DNA from: Pararhizobium sp.
GTDB lineage: Bacteria; Pseudomonadota; Alphaproteobacteria; Rhizobiales; Rhizobiaceae
Direction of reading: 5' to 3'
DNA length: 64,000 nt
Assembly: GCA_017794825.1 (NCBI GenBank)
Contig: CP051237.1
Location: forward strand, 3,554,501 to 3,618,500
Shown: positions 1 to 8,793 of the stretch, one piece after another
Position numbering within the stretch: the first letter of the stretch is position 1
How the letters are laid out: every line of letters starts with the position of its first letter
Notes under the pieces: model-generated
What the model was told of the DNA's origin: nothing
What the model saw: the letters and a program-made list of their open reading frames with translations, nothing else
The model's database searches: none
Position numbers and translations under genes: made by a program

Positions 1-157
1 GGCGCGGGGGATGGCCGGGCATGCTGAAGGCGTTGATGTGGAAATCAGGCATGACGAACGCAGTGGCGCGCAAACGGGCGCCCGGCTTCCGTCTGGCCTT
101 CGATTCCGGCGCGTTTCGCCGGCCGGTCATCGTTTCGTTTTCTCGTGTGACATTCAT
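1..157 (-). CDS. 5' end of an unidentified gene, cut by the window edge
   Basis: On the minus strand an open frame starts at an ATG at 157 and stays open for 52 codons to the window edge. The start is preceded by AGGAG at a 9-base distance, which is a good ribosome binding site. The visible N-terminus is Arg/Lys-rich (residues about 15-31) and then reads ATAFVMPDFHINAFSMPGH. I do not recognise the family. The INAF.MPGH stretch faintly recalls the first strand of bacterial luciferase-like flavin monooxygenases (LNAFLM..GHH), but this is too short to assign. It is divergent from the small membrane protein at 315, so promoters for both should lie in 158-314. Confidence 0.5.
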   Translation of the reverse strand, partial: MNVTRENETMTGRRNAPESKARRKPGARLRATAFVMPDFHINAFSMPGHPPR

Positions 158-314
158 GTCGAGTCACTCCTGTTTGTTTGTCACAACCCTGTCTTTGGAG
201 TATAAACACGTATGGCCCGGTGACAGTTCCCGAGCCGACCCGTCTGCGATCGGGAACTCCGACCTGCCATGTTCATCAACGACAGGAGCGACCGGCATTC
301 GGTCGATCTCGGCA

Positions 315-584
315 ATGGCACAGGAAACAGCAAATTCCGACGACGATTTCGACACACATGAGAAGACCTATTACAGCGTCCTTCATCTCGTGAAGTGGAT
401 CGTGATCAACCTGGCTCTGATCCTGGCGGCTCTCGCCTTCGCATTTGTTCTGCATTCAACCTTTCTTGGAGCCTCTTTTCTGATCCTGGCTCTGGTGGCG
501 CTGGTCTACGGCGTTGCATCGATTGGCAGAACGGCCCGCGAGTCCGTCGGACGTTACGAGGCCCACCATCATCAACTCCCCTGA
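315..584 (+). CDS. Small membrane protein resembling aa3-type cytochrome c oxidase subunit IV
   Basis: An 89-residue protein. The N-terminus is acidic (DDDFD) followed by THEKTYYSVLHLVKW, which fits the D..HE.TY..F....KW pattern of the bacterial aa3-oxidase subunit IV family. Two hydrophobic segments follow (about residues 27-49 and 51-68) and a short polar tail with GRYEAHHHQ. Family members are small, non-catalytic helices that pack against the oxidase core. No other oxidase gene is present here, so the assignment rests on the motif alone. The frame is open upstream to position 21, but 315 is the first ATG that leaves the family-like N-terminus. Its ribosome binding site is weak, so the start is uncertain. 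Confidence 0.55.
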   Translation: MAQETANSDDDFDTHEKTYYSVLHLVKWIVINLALILAALAFAFVLHSTFLGASFLILALVALVYGVASIGRTARESVGRYEAHHHQLP

Positions 585-628
585 GTGGGGCCGAATGGGC
601 GCTTGACATCTCGTCCTCACGCTGTGAA

Positions 629-647
629 ATTTTAGTATCACTAAAAT
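629..647. promoter_or_regulatory. Inverted-repeat operator ATTTTAG-N5-CTAAAAT
   Basis: ATTTTAGTATCACTAAAAT has perfect 7-base arms around TATCA, 21 bases before the dehydrogenase start. The sequence TAGTAT inside it could be a -10 box. Almost the same element (TTTTAG-TATTG-CTAAAA) lies at 31445-31461 before a binding-protein gene, suggesting one shared regulator. Confidence 0.6.
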
Positions 648-667
648 AGCAGCTGGAAAGGATCAGC

Positions 668-1669
668 ATGCCGCGCGCCTGGCTTTTGCACGATTACAAG
701 GGGTATCAGAGCCTGACCCTGGAGGATGTTGCGCTGGAGGAGCCGGGCGAAGGCGAAATCCGCCTCGCCGTCGAGGCTTTCGCGCTCAACTGGGGCGACA
801 TGGACCTGATGTGGGACCGCTATTCCTTCAGCTTTCCGGAATTTCCGGCGCGCGTGGGCATCGAGGCGGCGGGGATCGTGGACGCGATCGGTCCCGGCGT
901 CGAAGGCGTCAAACTCGGCGATCGCATGGGAACGCTGCCTTACTTCTACGGCAATCGCGGCGCCAGCACGGAATCCCTGGTCATCGACCAGCGCTTTGTC
1001 GCCAAGGCGCCGGAAGGGCTGAGCGCGGTGGAAAGCGCTTCGATCTGGATGCAGTACATGACGGCGTTTTTCCCGCTCGGAGAGGTCTGCAAGGTTGGTC
1101 CGGGCAGCCATGTGCTCGTGACGGCCGCCACCAGCACTGCCGGCGCCGCCTCGCTGCAGATCGGCAGGATCCTGGGCGCGAACATGATCGGCACGACTCG
1201 TTTCGAGCGCAATACGGACTATCTCAAGGAGATGGGCGCCGACCATGTCATCGTCACCGACGAGGAAACGGACATCGCTGACGCGATCAACCGCATGACG
1301 GGCGGCCACGGCGTGGACGCCGTCTTCGATCCGGTCGGCGCGAGCCTTATCCACCGCTACAGTCCGGCGCTTGCGCGCGATTCCCGGATATTCTTCTACG
1401 GCACGCTCGACGAACATTTCCCGAGCCTGCCGATCGTCGACATGTTCCAGAAGAACGCCGTCTTCCATCCCTATTCGCTGTTCAACTACGTGGAAAATCC
1501 GGAAACCTGCCGGCGCGGCATGGATTTCGTCTACGAGATGATCGGTTCCGGTCGCCTCGCGCCCAGCATCGACCGGGTCTACCCGATGGAGGAGTACAAG
1601 GAGGCCTTCGATTATCTGAGCAAACCGCGCGAAAAGCACGGCAAGGTGGTCATCACGACCGGGATCTGA
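668..1669 (+). CDS. Zinc-independent alcohol dehydrogenase / quinone oxidoreductase (MDR family)
   Basis: A 333-residue medium-chain dehydrogenase/reductase. The N-terminal GroES-like domain carries FALNWGD, the quinone-reductase version of the segment, and lacks the Cys and His zinc ligands of true alcohol dehydrogenases. The Rossmann domain has VTAATSTAGAASLQIG at about residues 156-171, close to the AATGGVG NADPH motif of this branch. Expected activity is NADPH-dependent reduction of a quinone or enone; the substrate cannot be read from sequence. The start has AAGGA upstream and follows the operator at 629-647. Its 3' end overlaps the convergent P450 gene by 17 bases. Confidence 0.85.
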   Translation: MPRAWLLHDYKGYQSLTLEDVALEEPGEGEIRLAVEAFALNWGDMDLMWDRYSFSFPEFPARVGIEAAGIVDAIGPGVEGVKLGDRMGTLPYFYGNRGASTESLVIDQRFVAKAPEGLSAVESASIWMQYMTAFFPLGEVCKVGPGSHVLVTAATSTAGAASLQIGRILGANMIGTTRFERNTDYLKEMGADHVIVTDEETDIADAINRMTGGHGVDAVFDPVGASLIHRYSPALARDSRIFFYGTLDEHFPSLPIVDMFQKNAVFHPYSLFNYVENPETCRRGMDFVYEMIGSGRLAPSIDRVYPMEEYKEAFDYLSKPREKHGKVVITTGI

Positions 1670-2867
1670 CGATCAACGGCCCGACGCCGCGAATGCCGAC
1701 ATGACCCTTGGCTCTCGCCGGTTCTCCGGCGAGAGCAAGATCCGGCAGCTTGCGGGCGAGGGCGGTGAGCGCCTCCTCCAGTTCCGCGCGCGCCAGCGCC
1801 TCGCCGAGGCAGCGATGCGCGCCCATGCCGAAGCTCACGCTCCAGCGCGGATGATCCTCGCGCCTGATGTCGAAGCGCTGCGGATCGGCGAAAATGCGTT
1901 CGTCGCGTTGTGCGGAAAGCATCGACAGCTGCATGAGCGCTCCCGGCTTGAAGGCCACGCCGCCGATTTCCAGCGGTTCGAGGACGACGCGGGCGATCGA
2001 TCCCACCGAGGGTTCGTAGCGCAGCCCCTCGCGAACCGCGCCAGGCGCAAGGTCGGGGTCGCGGCAAAGCGCTTCCCACTGGTCGCGATGGGTCAATAGA
2101 AGAGAAACGAGCATGGTGAAGGCGAAGCGGGTCGTGTCGCTGCCGCCGATGATGAGGCTGACCACCTGGATCATGGTCTCCTTCGGATCCAGCCCGTTTT
2201 CGCCCGACACGCGCTCCAGATAGTGTGAAAGGAAGTCGTCGCGCGGCTGTCGCCGGCGCTCCTCCAGCAGTCCTTCCACGTAGGCGCAGAGGTCGCGCGC
2301 GGCTGTTTCGATGTCGGGGAAATCGTCCATGCGAAAACCGCCAAGGCCGCGCGACATGGTGTAGACCATTTCAGCGAAGCGCGGAGCGTCCTCTTCCGGA
2401 GCTCCGAGGATTTCGGCGATGATCCGCGAGGGCAGCGGCGACGCGATCCGCGTCAGGACATCGAATTCATCTTCTTTCGCAGCTTCGTCGATCATGCTTT
2501 CGACCAGTTCGCGAACGCGCGGGCGCCAAAGCTCCATGAGCTTTGAAGCAAAGGTGCGCGTCAGCGGCGCGCGGCGACGGGCGTGGTCCGGCGCATTGGA
2601 AAGCAGCAGGCTGTTCGAGTAGAAATCGTGGAGCGCGCCGGAACTGATGCCTCGGAACGCCAGCGCCTCGGTTTCGAGCTGGCGCGTGCGGGGATCGGTC
2701 ATCATGGCGACGACGTCATCGTGGCGGATGGCGGTCGCAATGCCATGGCCAAAGTCGATGACTGCGGCTTTTGGCCGGTAAATTGCGTAGCCCTGATGCG
2801 GATCGGGGCGGAATGCGTCAAGATCGACCGGGAGGACCTTTTGGCTTGTGGCTTCGACGTAGGTCAT
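1653..2867 (-). CDS. Cytochrome P450
   Basis: A 404-residue soluble bacterial P450 of normal length. The heme loop FGMGAHRCLGEALAR places the axial thiolate at Cys353. The I-helix oxygen-activation motif is GGSDTTRF and the K-helix ExxR is EGLR. It would hydroxylate an unknown substrate using electrons from a ferredoxin or reductase not encoded nearby. The gene is transcribed away from the TetR gene at 2982, and a 20-base palindrome between them probably makes it that regulator's target. GGAAAGG precedes the ATG. The 3' end overlaps the convergent dehydrogenase. Confidence 0.95.
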   Translation of the reverse strand: MTYVEATSQKVLPVDLDAFRPDPHQGYAIYRPKAAVIDFGHGIATAIRHDDVVAMMTDPRTRQLETEALAFRGISSGALHDFYSNSLLLSNAPDHARRRAPLTRTFASKLMELWRPRVRELVESMIDEAAKEDEFDVLTRIASPLPSRIIAEILGAPEEDAPRFAEMVYTMSRGLGGFRMDDFPDIETAARDLCAYVEGLLEERRRQPRDDFLSHYLERVSGENGLDPKETMIQVVSLIIGGSDTTRFAFTMLVSLLLTHRDQWEALCRDPDLAPGAVREGLRYEPSVGSIARVVLEPLEIGGVAFKPGALMQLSMLSAQRDERIFADPQRFDIRREDHPRWSVSFGMGAHRCLGEALARAELEEALTALARKLPDLALAGEPARAKGHVGIRGVGPLIVRSRS

Positions 2868-2913
2868 CGCTGTGGGCGCCTTTCCATTGTTTTTTACAAC
2901 ATTTGCCTTGAAC

Positions 2914-2933
2914 TTGAATTGAATTCAGTTCAA
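2914..2933. promoter_or_regulatory. Probable TetR operator between P450 and regulator
   Basis: TTGAATTGAATTCAGTTCAA is a palindrome with only one mismatched base pair, centred on GAATTC. It lies in the 114-base divergent gap between the P450 start (2867) and the TetR start (2982), where it could control both genes. Confidence 0.65.
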
Positions 2934-2981
2934 TAATACGATTGCGTGAAAGTCAACGGAAAGTTGCGTGAAAATTGTGTC

Positions 2982-3554
2982 ATGAATCGATCGGATGGTA
3001 GCCGCAAACAGATACTGGACGCGGCCAGCGCGGCTTTCGTAGAAGGCAACGGTCATTTCGAAATGGCAGACGTGGCGCGACGCGCCGGAACGTCGATCGG
3101 TCTGGCCTATCACTATTTCGGGTCGAAGACGGGGCTGGTCTCGGCGCTGGTCTCAGATTTCTACGACCGCTTCGACGCGATCGTCCTGGAACGCACGGAG
3201 AGCGACGCGCCCTGGCGAGAACGCGAGTTGAGACGCTTCTCGATCGCCGTGCAATTTCTATTCACCGATCCGCTTGCTACGGTGATCATCGGTCGTCTCG
3301 CCAGTGGCGGCGAGACGGCGGCGGTCGAAACCGATCGACGCAACAGGATTATAGAAGCCGGCGCGCGCAATATTGCGAACGCACAGAAAAATGGCGAGGT
3401 CCATCCGGACATCGATCCGGAGATCGCATCGGCCGTCATCAACGGCGGATTGCGGCATGCGGCGTATATGGCCCTGACGCTTCGCGAGCGGCCGGACGCC
3501 GACGAGTTTGCGCGGCGCGCCTGGTTTCCGATCGCCCGGGGGCTGTGTCTCTGA
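2982..3554 (+). CDS. TetR-family transcriptional regulator
   Basis: A 190-residue protein. The N-terminal helix-turn-helix reads SRKQILDAASAAF ... FEMADVARRAGTSIGLAYHYFGSKTGL, a clear TetR DNA-binding domain at residues about 6-50. The rest is a helical ligand domain that I cannot match to a known effector. I chose the ATG at 2982 because it puts the usual short N-terminal arm before the HTH; a GTG at 2946 in the same frame would add 12 residues. It is divergent from the P450 and probably represses it, and itself, through the 2914-2933 palindrome. Confidence 0.92.
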   Translation: MNRSDGSRKQILDAASAAFVEGNGHFEMADVARRAGTSIGLAYHYFGSKTGLVSALVSDFYDRFDAIVLERTESDAPWRERELRRFSIAVQFLFTDPLATVIIGRLASGGETAAVETDRRNRIIEAGARNIANAQKNGEVHPDIDPEIASAVINGGLRHAAYMALTLRERPDADEFARRAWFPIARGLCL

Positions 3555-3630
3555 ATCCAAGGGCCGTTGGCGTCGCGCATGACTGCCGAATGCTCGCAGG
3601 CGCGACGTTGAAAAGCAAAAGCGTCCTCAT

Positions 3631-6000
3631 TCATTCCAGCTTGAAGGTGACATCCTCGATTTCGCCGGTGAATGTGAATGGCAGATCGTAGGTGAAATCC
3701 ACCGCCGAGCCCACATCCGTTCCGATGTCGAGTCCCTCGCCCAGAGACATCTGGATCGGTATCGTCCTGGCAATCTCTCCGGTGGCGATCTCGGCGCCGT
3801 TGGCTTTCATGGTGACGGTGGCGCCTGCGCCCATTTCCCCGTTCGCGCCATGGTAGTCAAAATCGACTTCCAATGTCACCTTTCCGGGGGGGAGCGGTTC
3901 GTCGCCGGCGATCGTCGGCCTGTCCAGGGCGAGGTAGTTGTAGACGAAGGTCGGGACACCGTCGCGCAGATAAAGACCGTAGCCGCCAACCAGGCCGCCC
4001 TGCGTCACGATCATGCCGTTGGCGTTCTCTTCGGGCAGCTCGATGTTCGCGGTGATCGTCCACGATTTGTTGAGCACCCGCGGAGAAGCGTCCGCCGCCA
4101 GTCCGACCTGACCGGGATAATAAGTGAAGCTGGTCGCATCACCCGACAGGACAGGACGTCCCATCGCCTCGGCGTTCAGGCGTTCCACTGCACGACCGTC
4201 GAGTGGTAAAACCTGATAGCGCGCCGCCTCTGCCCACCAGAGATCCTGCAATTCACGGAGCTTTTCCGGGTTGTCGGCGGCGACATCATGCGCCTGGCTG
4301 AAATCCTCGTTTACATTATAGAGTTCCCAGACTTGAGCGTCCGGATCGTAAGTCTCCCGCACCGGTATCCATGGCGCGGAAGCCGGCGCCGAGGCCATCC
4401 ACCCGTCCTGATACATGCCACGATTGCCGAGCAACTCGAAATATTGCTTGGTTCGATGCTCAGGCGCGTCAGCGTTCAGAAGCGTGTCGGCAAAGCTGAC
4501 GCCTTCGATCGGTTTCTGCGGCACGCCGTTCAACTCGAGAGGCGGTGTAATGCCTATGATTTCGTACAGTGTCGGAACGATATCGATCGTATGCGTAAAC
4601 TGGCTGCGCACCGCGCCGCCATCGGCGATGCGCCCCGGCCACGATATGATCATCGGGTTGCGGGTGCCGCCGAAGTGACTGGCGACCTGCTTGGTCCACT
4701 GAAACGGAGTATCCATGGCGTGCGCCCAGGCTGACGGAAAGTGGTTGAAGTGCTTCGGTCCCCCCAATTCGTCGATGGCCTTGATGTTTTCCTGCCAGGT
4801 CTCGGGGAATCCGTTGAAGAACAGATTCTCGTTCAGCGACCCTTCAAGGCCGCCCTCGGCGGACGATCCGTTGTCTCCTGCTATGTAGATAAAGATCGTG
4901 TTTTCGGCGTCAGGCAACGCCTTCACAGCATCGACGATGCGTCCCATTTCATGGTCGGTAATGGCGCCGAACCCGGCGAAGACCTCCATCATGCGCGAGT
5001 AGAGACGCTTCTGGTCGTCATTAAGAGTATTCCAGGCGGGGAGGCCTGCGGAACGTTCGGTCAAGTCTGTGTTTTGCGGCGTTACCCCCAATTCCTTCTG
5101 GCGAGCAAGCGTATGCTCGCGGTAAGCGTCCCAACCTTCGTCGAATTTGCCCTCATAAGGTTCGATCCACTCGGCCGGCGCCTGGTGCGGCGAATGTGTA
5201 GCCCCGGTCGCGACATACAGGAAGAAGGGTTTTTCGGGAGCGATGGATTTAACCTTGCGAACCCAGGCGATCGCCTTGTCGGCGAAATCAGTCGTCATGT
5301 AGTAGTCGGGATCGTCCGACGCCGGCACGAGATTGCGGTTTTCGTAGAGGATCGGGTTCCAGTGGTTCATATCGCCAGCGTTGAAACCGTAGAAATAATC
5401 GAAACCAAGGCCATTGGCCCAGCGGTCATAAGGACCCGCCGCGCTGATTTCCCAGGCGGGCGTATTGTGGTTCTTGCCGATCCAGGCGGTCATGTAGCCG
5501 TTCTGGCGCAAAACCTCCCCAATGGTCCCGGCGCTTTTGGGGATGATCGACGTGTATCCGTCATAACCAGTCGCCGCCTCGCCGATAACGCCGCTTGAGG
5601 CTGAATGATGGTTGCGGCCAGTGATCAGCGACGCTCGCGTTGGCGAGCAAAGCGCCGTGGTGTGGAACCGGGTGAAACGCAAGCCTTCCTCGGCCAATGC
5701 ATCCATGGTAGGCGATTCAATGCCGCCTCCGAATGTCGAGAACTGGCCATATCCCGCGTCGTCGAGCAGGATCAACACAATATTCGGCGCGCCATCCGGC
5801 GCTTCTACCGGCTGCGGAAACTGAGCCGGATCACTGTCTTCAATGGTGCGGCCGACATTGCCCTTGAAGTGAAAATCCGGACGCGGCAGCACCGAAGGAG
5901 TGGAAGGCCGGGGCCAGGAAGACGCCTCCTGAGCCAGGGCGTGCGGAGACACGGCGACGAGAAGAAGGATTGATAATGTAAAGCGCAAGATCGGCGACAT
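3631..6000 (-). CDS. Secreted arylsulfatase (formylglycine sulfatase)
   Basis: A 789-residue type I sulfatase. Residues 1-24 form a Sec signal peptide ending in ALA. Asp80-Asp81 in LILLDDAGYG are metal ligands. The sulfatase signature CSPTR at Cys118 marks the cysteine converted to formylglycine, followed by SLITGRNHH. A later GDNGSS supplies further metal and active-site residues. The length and the C-terminal extension beyond about residue 560 fit the large periplasmic arylsulfatase group. It would hydrolyse sulfate esters in the periplasm. GGGAG precedes the start. It lies 184 bases downstream of the orphan binding protein and converges with the TetR gene. No sulfatase-maturing enzyme is in the window. 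Confidence 0.93.
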   Translation of the reverse strand: MSPILRFTLSILLLVAVSPHALAQEASSWPRPSTPSVLPRPDFHFKGNVGRTIEDSDPAQFPQPVEAPDGAPNIVLILLDDAGYGQFSTFGGGIESPTMDALAEEGLRFTRFHTTALCSPTRASLITGRNHHSASSGVIGEAATGYDGYTSIIPKSAGTIGEVLRQNGYMTAWIGKNHNTPAWEISAAGPYDRWANGLGFDYFYGFNAGDMNHWNPILYENRNLVPASDDPDYYMTTDFADKAIAWVRKVKSIAPEKPFFLYVATGATHSPHQAPAEWIEPYEGKFDEGWDAYREHTLARQKELGVTPQNTDLTERSAGLPAWNTLNDDQKRLYSRMMEVFAGFGAITDHEMGRIVDAVKALPDAENTIFIYIAGDNGSSAEGGLEGSLNENLFFNGFPETWQENIKAIDELGGPKHFNHFPSAWAHAMDTPFQWTKQVASHFGGTRNPMIISWPGRIADGGAVRSQFTHTIDIVPTLYEIIGITPPLELNGVPQKPIEGVSFADTLLNADAPEHRTKQYFELLGNRGMYQDGWMASAPASAPWIPVRETYDPDAQVWELYNVNEDFSQAHDVAADNPEKLRELQDLWWAEAARYQVLPLDGRAVERLNAEAMGRPVLSGDATSFTYYPGQVGLAADASPRVLNKSWTITANIELPEENANGMIVTQGGLVGGYGLYLRDGVPTFVYNYLALDRPTIAGDEPLPPGKVTLEVDFDYHGANGEMGAGATVTMKANGAEIATGEIARTIPIQMSLGEGLDIGTDVGSAVDFTYDLPFTFTGEIEDVTFKLE

Positions 6001-6184
6001 GGTTCACTCCCGTCCATGAGTCCAAAGCATTGCAGGAACAAAGACAGGCTTCACCTGAAGATGATCCCGTTCTTCAGCCAGCTTGACGATCCTAGCATAT
6101 TGAAGGTTGTGATCCAATCAGATTGCTGCGAACCGACAGGCAGGATCAGGGATCGCAACGCTCTACGCGTCTGACAAAGCCCCG

Positions 6185-7351
6185 TCAGGGTGACGGAACG
6201 AGACGCGGTGTGATCTCTCCAATAAAGTTGAGGTTTCCCTTGTCGACGCCCATCAATGTGACGCTTTTGAGAGGGATGCGGCTTCCCTGCTTGTAAGAGA
6301 TGGTCCCTGTGACGCCTTGATAGTTCTCAAGACCTGCAAGACCCTGCAACAGGCCGTCGCGCGTCGCGTCTCCAGAATGCTCGATCGCCGCCTTGACGAG
6401 ACCGATCGCGTCATAGGCAAGCGCCGCGAAGGCTGTCGGCGTCTCTCCGGGATAGGCCGCTTCGTAGTCGCTTACGAAGGCGCGCACCAGTTCGCTCTTG
6501 TTGCTTTCGCCGAGATAGGCGTGGGTGGTGTAGACGATATCGCCCAAATCGGGGTTCGCCGCCCAGACTTCCGGAGCGTCGTAGCCGTCGCCGCCGACGA
6601 TCAGTCCCTGATAACCGTGTTCACGCAGCTTTCTGGCCACGACAACGGCGTTCTCCGCCGTTTCCGTGCTGAGAAAAACCACATCGGAGGCCTGTGGAAT
6701 CCGGATCTTTCCGGTCGTGTCGGACGGATCGACCGCATGGACGGCCCTGACGACACCGCCATACATCTCGAAACTCGTGCGGAAATAACCCTGCAGCAAG
6801 CGCGGATAGAGCTTGTCGGTCTCGACATAGACCGTGACGTATCGCGCTTTTTGCTCCTCATAGAGCCATTGAGCGGCGGCGGCGGCCTGAACATTGTCCC
6901 CGAAGCAGGCCAGATAAAGGTAGTTCGGGATCTCCGAAGGCAATTGCGGCGAGGTCGCGCCACTCGTCATGAACGTCATCCCGGCGTCCACGATATCCGG
7001 CGCGGCCGCCAACAGGCTCCCTGAATCGACGAAGCCCACAACGCCGACCAGATCGGGATTGTCGGATACGAGCTTGTGGCTTGCCTCGTGAATATCGCTC
7101 AACACGCTGTTGGTCGGCGCGTCTTTCTGCAGGAATTTCCGGCCAAGGACGCCGCCGTTTTCGTTGATCCGGGTAATTGCGAGTTTCGCGCCCTTGTCAG
7201 AGGGCGCGCCCAGCGGAGCAATCGCGCCGGTGGTGTTGAACATCGTGCCGATCTCGATGGCGTTGTCCGAAGCCTGCGCCAAGGCCGTGCCTGCCGATGA
7301 GCACGACATGACAAGCGCCGCCAGGATGCCGATCAATCGAAATGCGCCCAT
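6185..7351 (-). CDS. Branched-chain amino acid-type ABC substrate-binding protein (orphan)
   Basis: A 388-residue periplasmic binding protein of the Leu/Ile/Val (peripla_BP_6) family: a Sec signal peptide to about residue 27, then IEIGTMFNTTGAIAPLG and SDKGAKLAITRINENGG, the typical first lobe. I chose the start at 7351 because GGGAGAGAG lies just upstream and the signal peptide begins there; the frame is open further upstream. The family binds amino acids, amides, urea or aromatic acids. No LivHMGF genes are adjacent. It is the last gene of the leftward purine-island run, after guanine deaminase with a 77-base gap, so it may serve another permease or bind a purine-derived ligand. Confidence 0.85.
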   Translation of the reverse strand: MGAFRLIGILAALVMSCSSAGTALAQASDNAIEIGTMFNTTGAIAPLGAPSDKGAKLAITRINENGGVLGRKFLQKDAPTNSVLSDIHEASHKLVSDNPDLVGVVGFVDSGSLLAAAPDIVDAGMTFMTSGATSPQLPSEIPNYLYLACFGDNVQAAAAAQWLYEEQKARYVTVYVETDKLYPRLLQGYFRTSFEMYGGVVRAVHAVDPSDTTGKIRIPQASDVVFLSTETAENAVVVARKLREHGYQGLIVGGDGYDAPEVWAANPDLGDIVYTTHAYLGESNKSELVRAFVSDYEAAYPGETPTAFAALAYDAIGLVKAAIEHSGDATRDGLLQGLAGLENYQGVTGTISYKQGSRIPLKSVTLMGVDKGNLNFIGEITPRLVPSP

Positions 7352-7428
7352 GGTCAACTCTCTCCCGTGCTGCGCCAATCTACAAAAGGTTGCAACTGCC
7401 GTAGCGAATACGGCGTTTGCGGGCAAGC

Positions 7429-8790
7429 TCAGGAGACTGTTTTTCCGTCAATCCATACATCGGAGATGTTGGCGCGCGACGCGGTGTTTATGATTTTCTG
7501 GAGAATGTGATCGCCGGCGTCGAGTTCGTCCCAGAGACGAATTGCGCCGTTGACGGCGGTCGTGTCGATTGCGATGGCGTCGAACCGGTAGCCGGGCGCA
7601 AACAGTCCGACCGGAAGGTCAAGAGCGACGCCGCCGCCAGTGGTGGCGAGGTAGAAGGCGTCGCGGAAGTCGATCCTCGCATTGCCGCCGGCGCCGCGTT
7701 TTTCGGGTGGAAGCGCCGGATCGACGCCGCTTTCGAGCATGCGCGAGGCCATGATTGCCGCGCGGCAGTTTTCGAGGAGCGAGGCGCTGGGGCCGCCGGA
7801 AATATCGGTTCCCAATCCGACATGCAGGCCTTTTTCGAGCGCTGCGCGAAGCGGAAAGACGGCGTTTGCGAAATAGGCGTTGGAGAGCGGGCAATGGGCG
7901 ACCGCCGCCTGTCGGACTTTCACCGTCTCCATGTCGTCGGCTGTCAGGAAATTGGAGTGCGCGAGCACGCTGCGGCGGCCGAGCAGGCCGAAGCGATCGA
8001 GGCTCGCCGTATCCGTCACGCCGTGCCGGGCGAGCACGTAGCCGTGTTCCGAGTCGCTTTCCGAGCAATGTGTCTGGACGTGGCAGCCGCAGTCTTTCGC
8101 GATCGCGCCAAGCCCTTCCAGCGCCTCGTCGGTGCAGGACGGGATAAAACGCGGAGTGACGACCGGCTGCACCAGCCCATCCCGGTTGTCCGGATGCGCG
8201 CGGACATAATCGATGAAGGCGCGTGTCTGGGACAACGCGGCGTCCGTCGATGCGTCGCGGTAGTAGTCCGGGCACTGGTCCGGATTATCCATCACTACCT
8301 TGCCGATGAGGGCGCGCTGGCCCTTCTCCAGGCAGATGTCGGCGAGAAGACGCGTGGCCTCGTCATGAATAGTGGCGAAATAGAGCGCGGTCGTTGTTCC
8401 GTTGGCGATCAGGTCGTCGACAAGGACGGAATAGGTCCGCTTGGCGAAGGCCGCGTCCCGGTACCGGGCCTCCAGCGGGAAGGTGTAGCGTTCGAGCCAG
8501 ACTTCCAGCGGTACGTCCAGCGCATTGCCGAGCTGCGGATATTGCGGCGCATGGATGTGCAGGTCGACGAGACCCGGCAGGAGGTACGCGCCGGATGGCA
8601 GGGTCGAAAGCCGCTGGCTGGCCCGCGCCGCCGTCAGGGCATCATCGTAACCGGGATTGCTCTTTCGCGTGACGGAGGAGATTGACCCCGTCGCGTCGAC
8701 TGCGATCAGCGCATCCTCGAGAACCTCCACCACGCCCGGTTCCGGCGCGTGGAATCCCGAAGCCAGCAGCGTCCTGTTCTGGAGGTTCAC
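7429..8790 (-). CDS. guaD: Guanine deaminase
   Basis: A 453-residue amidohydrolase. The metal motif is in PGLVDLHIHAPQYPQLG, and the HIHAPQY form with the following ALDVPLEVWLERYTFP is characteristic of guanine deaminases. Later ligands are in THCSESDSE, AHSNFL and the GTDISGGPSAS loop, which carries the catalytic Asp. It converts guanine to xanthine and ammonia in the cytoplasm. It starts with GTG, 3 bases after the catalytic Rieske-type subunit. Its product xanthine would feed the xanthine-dehydrogenase-type enzyme at 25894-29525. Confidence 0.92.
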   Translation of the reverse strand: MNLQNRTLLASGFHAPEPGVVEVLEDALIAVDATGSISSVTRKSNPGYDDALTAARASQRLSTLPSGAYLLPGLVDLHIHAPQYPQLGNALDVPLEVWLERYTFPLEARYRDAAFAKRTYSVLVDDLIANGTTTALYFATIHDEATRLLADICLEKGQRALIGKVVMDNPDQCPDYYRDASTDAALSQTRAFIDYVRAHPDNRDGLVQPVVTPRFIPSCTDEALEGLGAIAKDCGCHVQTHCSESDSEHGYVLARHGVTDTASLDRFGLLGRRSVLAHSNFLTADDMETVKVRQAAVAHCPLSNAYFANAVFPLRAALEKGLHVGLGTDISGGPSASLLENCRAAIMASRMLESGVDPALPPEKRGAGGNARIDFRDAFYLATTGGGVALDLPVGLFAPGYRFDAIAIDTTAVNGAIRLWDELDAGDHILQKIINTASRANISDVWIDGKTVS

Positions 8791-8793
8791 GGG

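Noticed and set aside
1..205. A 64-codon plus-strand frame at 11-205
   Set aside because: Low-information translation with no ribosome binding site; the minus strand has a better-supported start at 157 with AGGAG.
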